NCBI GenBank assembly: GCA_044371425.1
Contig: JBILTR010000024.1
Coordinates: 1-64,000, forward strand
Length of the DNA stretch: 64,000 nucleotides
Direction of reading: 5' to 3'
Origin: JBEISR01 sp044371425
GTDB lineage: Bacteria; Planctomycetota; Planctomycetia; Pirellulales; Pirellulaceae
The position numbers and the translations under genes are program-made. A model generated the notes under the pieces. The model was not told the origin of the DNA and did not search any database. It saw only the letters and a list, made by a program, of their open reading frames with translations. Positions 62,535-64,000 of this stretch are shown here, piece by piece. Position 1 is the first letter of the stretch, and the number at the start of each line of letters is the position of its first letter.

Positions 62535-64000
62535 ATGAAATGGTCTGCAGGCAAATTCCTTCTGGCCGCAGTCGTCCTTGCAGGCTGCACCCCGCAACCG
62601 ACCGCTACCCGCCCATCGGCCACCAGTCCCAGCCCAGGGCCATCGGCCAGTTCAGGGGCTTCGGCCAACATGGCGTCGGCTCCCTCGGTCGCTACCGATG
62701 AGAAGTCTTCTGGGGATCCTGCGGCAACGAAGTCGGTTGAGCGAAGTTCTGCCGAAGGAAGTTCTGCGGAAGCGACTGAAGTTTCCGCTGCGAAGATCGA
62801 CGCCACGGCGACGGGAACGGATGCGAAAAAATCTCTAGCTCCTGCGGTCGATTGGCAGGGGCTGCTGGAGATGCGTCTTGCGGTCGAGGAGCTGGACCAG
62901 GGTTGGATTCGCCTTTTCGATGGTCAATCGCTGTTTGGATGGGAGAGCGATGGCAAGGCAAACTGGCGCGTCGAGGATGGGGCGCTGGTGGCCGATGAAG
63001 GCGATCCAGGGTTCTTGATGTCGCAGGTGCGATGGAGCGATTATGAGTTGATGGTGGAGTTCCGCGCGACGGATCGGACCAACAGCGGGATTTTTTTGCG
63101 GACCGAGCTGCAGCCGACGTCGCCAGCTGTCGATTGCATCGAACTGAACATCGCGCCTTCCGACAATCCATTTCCCACGGGATCGTTGGTGGAGCGGGTG
63201 CGGGTGGAACCGGAGGCGCTGGGAGAGAATCCGCAAGACCAGTGGCACACGTTGCACGTCCTGGCCGATGGCCCGCACATGCAGGTCTGGTTCGATGGTC
63301 GTTCGGTGGTCGATACGCAGGTGGAAGACCGAACCACAGGTAGGATCGGACTGCAGTTTCGCGAAGGGCCGGTCGCATTTCGGAATCTTCGGATCCGCCC
63401 GCTGCTGCTCCAGAAACTGATGCCCGATGCCCAGTGGAGTGGGTGGAGTCAGGAGCACAAGGGAGATGCTGAATTTCGGTTGGAGGAGTCCGGGGAGCTT
63501 TCGATCGTGGGAGGCAAGGGGCAGCTGGAATTGCTGCAGCCTTTTGGAGACTTTTGCCTGCAGGCAGAAGTACGGACCGAGGATGACGAAACGAATTCCG
63601 GCATTTTCTTTCGAAGCATTCCTGGCGATGTGATGAACGGCTACGAAATGCAGATCCACACCGGCTTTGACCCCGACCGGCTCCATCCTCTAGATGGCGG
63701 CATGGGTGCAATCTTCCGCCGCCAGGAAGCCCGTGCGGCATTGTCCGAGACAGGGCAGTGGAACCATCTGACCCTGGTGGCGGACGGCAATCGCTTTGCT
63801 ACCTGGGTCGAAGGAGTTCAGGTGACTCAGTGGCAAGACGACCGCAAGCCGCACGAAAACCCCCGTTCCGGACTGCGAGTGGAGCCGGGAACGTTGATCC
63901 TTCAGGGGCATGATCCAAAGTGTCGCGCGAGCGTGCGAAAGCTGTTGGCGATGCCAATCGAAGCAGTGCGGGAAGGGCAGGTGCCTGAAGTCGCGCCGGA
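62535..64000 (+). CDS. DUF1080 (3-keto-disaccharide hydrolase-like) lipoprotein, partial
   Basis: The frame is open from ATG 62535 to the window edge (488 codons so far). It starts with a lipoprotein signal (LLAAVVLAGC, Cys18), followed by a Ser/Ala-rich linker of about 90 residues. Two DUF1080-type concanavalin-like domains follow: one from GWIRLFDGQSLFGWES through NSGIFLRTE and WHTLHVLADGPHMQVWFDGRSV, another with ETNSGIFFRSIPGDVMNGYEMQIH and WNHLTLVADGNRFATWVEG. Proteins of this family bind or cleave sugars at the cell surface. The C-terminus is beyond the window. Confidence 0.9.
   Translation, partial: MKWSAGKFLLAAVVLAGCTPQPTATRPSATSPSPGPSASSGASANMASAPSVATDEKSSGDPAATKSVERSSAEGSSAEATEVSAAKIDATATGTDAKKSLAPAVDWQGLLEMRLAVEELDQGWIRLFDGQSLFGWESDGKANWRVEDGALVADEGDPGFLMSQVRWSDYELMVEFRATDRTNSGIFLRTELQPTSPAVDCIELNIAPSDNPFPTGSLVERVRVEPEALGENPQDQWHTLHVLADGPHMQVWFDGRSVVDTQVEDRTTGRIGLQFREGPVAFRNLRIRPLLLQKLMPDAQWSGWSQEHKGDAEFRLEESGELSIVGGKGQLELLQPFGDFCLQAEVRTEDDETNSGIFFRSIPGDVMNGYEMQIHTGFDPDRLHPLDGGMGAIFRRQEARAALSETGQWNHLTLVADGNRFATWVEGVQVTQWQDDRKPHENPRSGLRVEPGTLILQGHDPKCRASVRKLLAMPIEAVREGQVPEVAP

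Overview
The window is a 64-kb chromosomal stretch of a GC-rich bacterium that looks like a planctomycete of the Pirellulaceae type. The evidence is the combination of a PEP-CTERM protein, DUF1571 and DUF1080 proteins, a Gfo/Idh/MocA oxidoreductase with a Tat signal, an FGE-like sulfatase-modifying-factor protein, an HTH-PTS IIA fusion, several zinc-ribbon/transmembrane small proteins, large TPR proteins next to TolQ/TolR genes, and an FhcB-like gene of tetrahydromethanopterin C1 metabolism. The species cannot be named from sequence alone.

Positions 347-9769 form an integrated mobile element in the 3' half of a tRNA-Arg(CCG) gene. It is bounded by a perfect 47-bp direct repeat (347-393 and 9723-9769). 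Left to right it holds three cargo genes (a small zinc-ribbon membrane protein, a zinc-ribbon/TM/coiled-coil/T5orf172 protein, and a 433-aa unknown), a control region with two nearly identical palindromes, then a tightly overlapping cassette: AlpA-like regulator, small unknown, DUF669-like protein, archaeo-eukaryotic-type primase, DnaB-like helicase and HTH protein. A tyrosine integrase closes the element; its reading frame runs through attR into the tRNA. There are no virion genes, so it resembles a phage-satellite-like or plasmid-like integrative element. The most unusual point is that excision would keep the integrase frame open across the junction and swap its last 5 residues for a 73-residue tail encoded at the left end of the element.

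Positions 9.8-31.6 kb are mostly housekeeping: an RCK potassium channel, NAD+ synthase, a DUF486 protein, a DUF3088 protein, a NhaD-type antiporter, leuB overlapping an FhcB-like gene, the primary sigma factor, a TPR glycosyltransferase-like protein, mnmE, and a threonine/lysine operon (hom, apgM-type presumed homoserine kinase, lysC with four ACT domains) followed by a glycosyltransferase with its own promoter. Positions 31.9-47.5 kb hold exported enzymes (Gfo/Idh/MocA, FGE-like, ApbE, alkaline phosphatase), a NUDIX-GT2-methyltransferase run, a Ser/Thr kinase, a large secreted unknown, a PEP-CTERM protein and a YkgJ cysteine-cluster protein.

Positions 47.7-59.6 kb are an envelope block: DUF1571 lipid/outer-layer-type protein, HTH-PTS IIA regulator, two ExbD/TolR, one TolQ/ExbB, two TPR proteins (one over 1000 aa), all leftward, with a divergent 993-aa membrane-anchored unknown. 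The right end has malate dehydrogenase, a hydrolase-fold protein that appears to lack part of its triad, a small unknown, and a DUF1080 lipoprotein cut by the window edge.

Intergenic spaces carry a family of 79-bp elements with inverted GTAGCCACC/GGTGGCTAC ends and two GCCA-loop hairpins (at least four full-length copies plus tandem and degenerate copies), and a second family of GGGAGGGT-type repeats, one 44-bp core of which recurs 36 kb apart with one mismatch.
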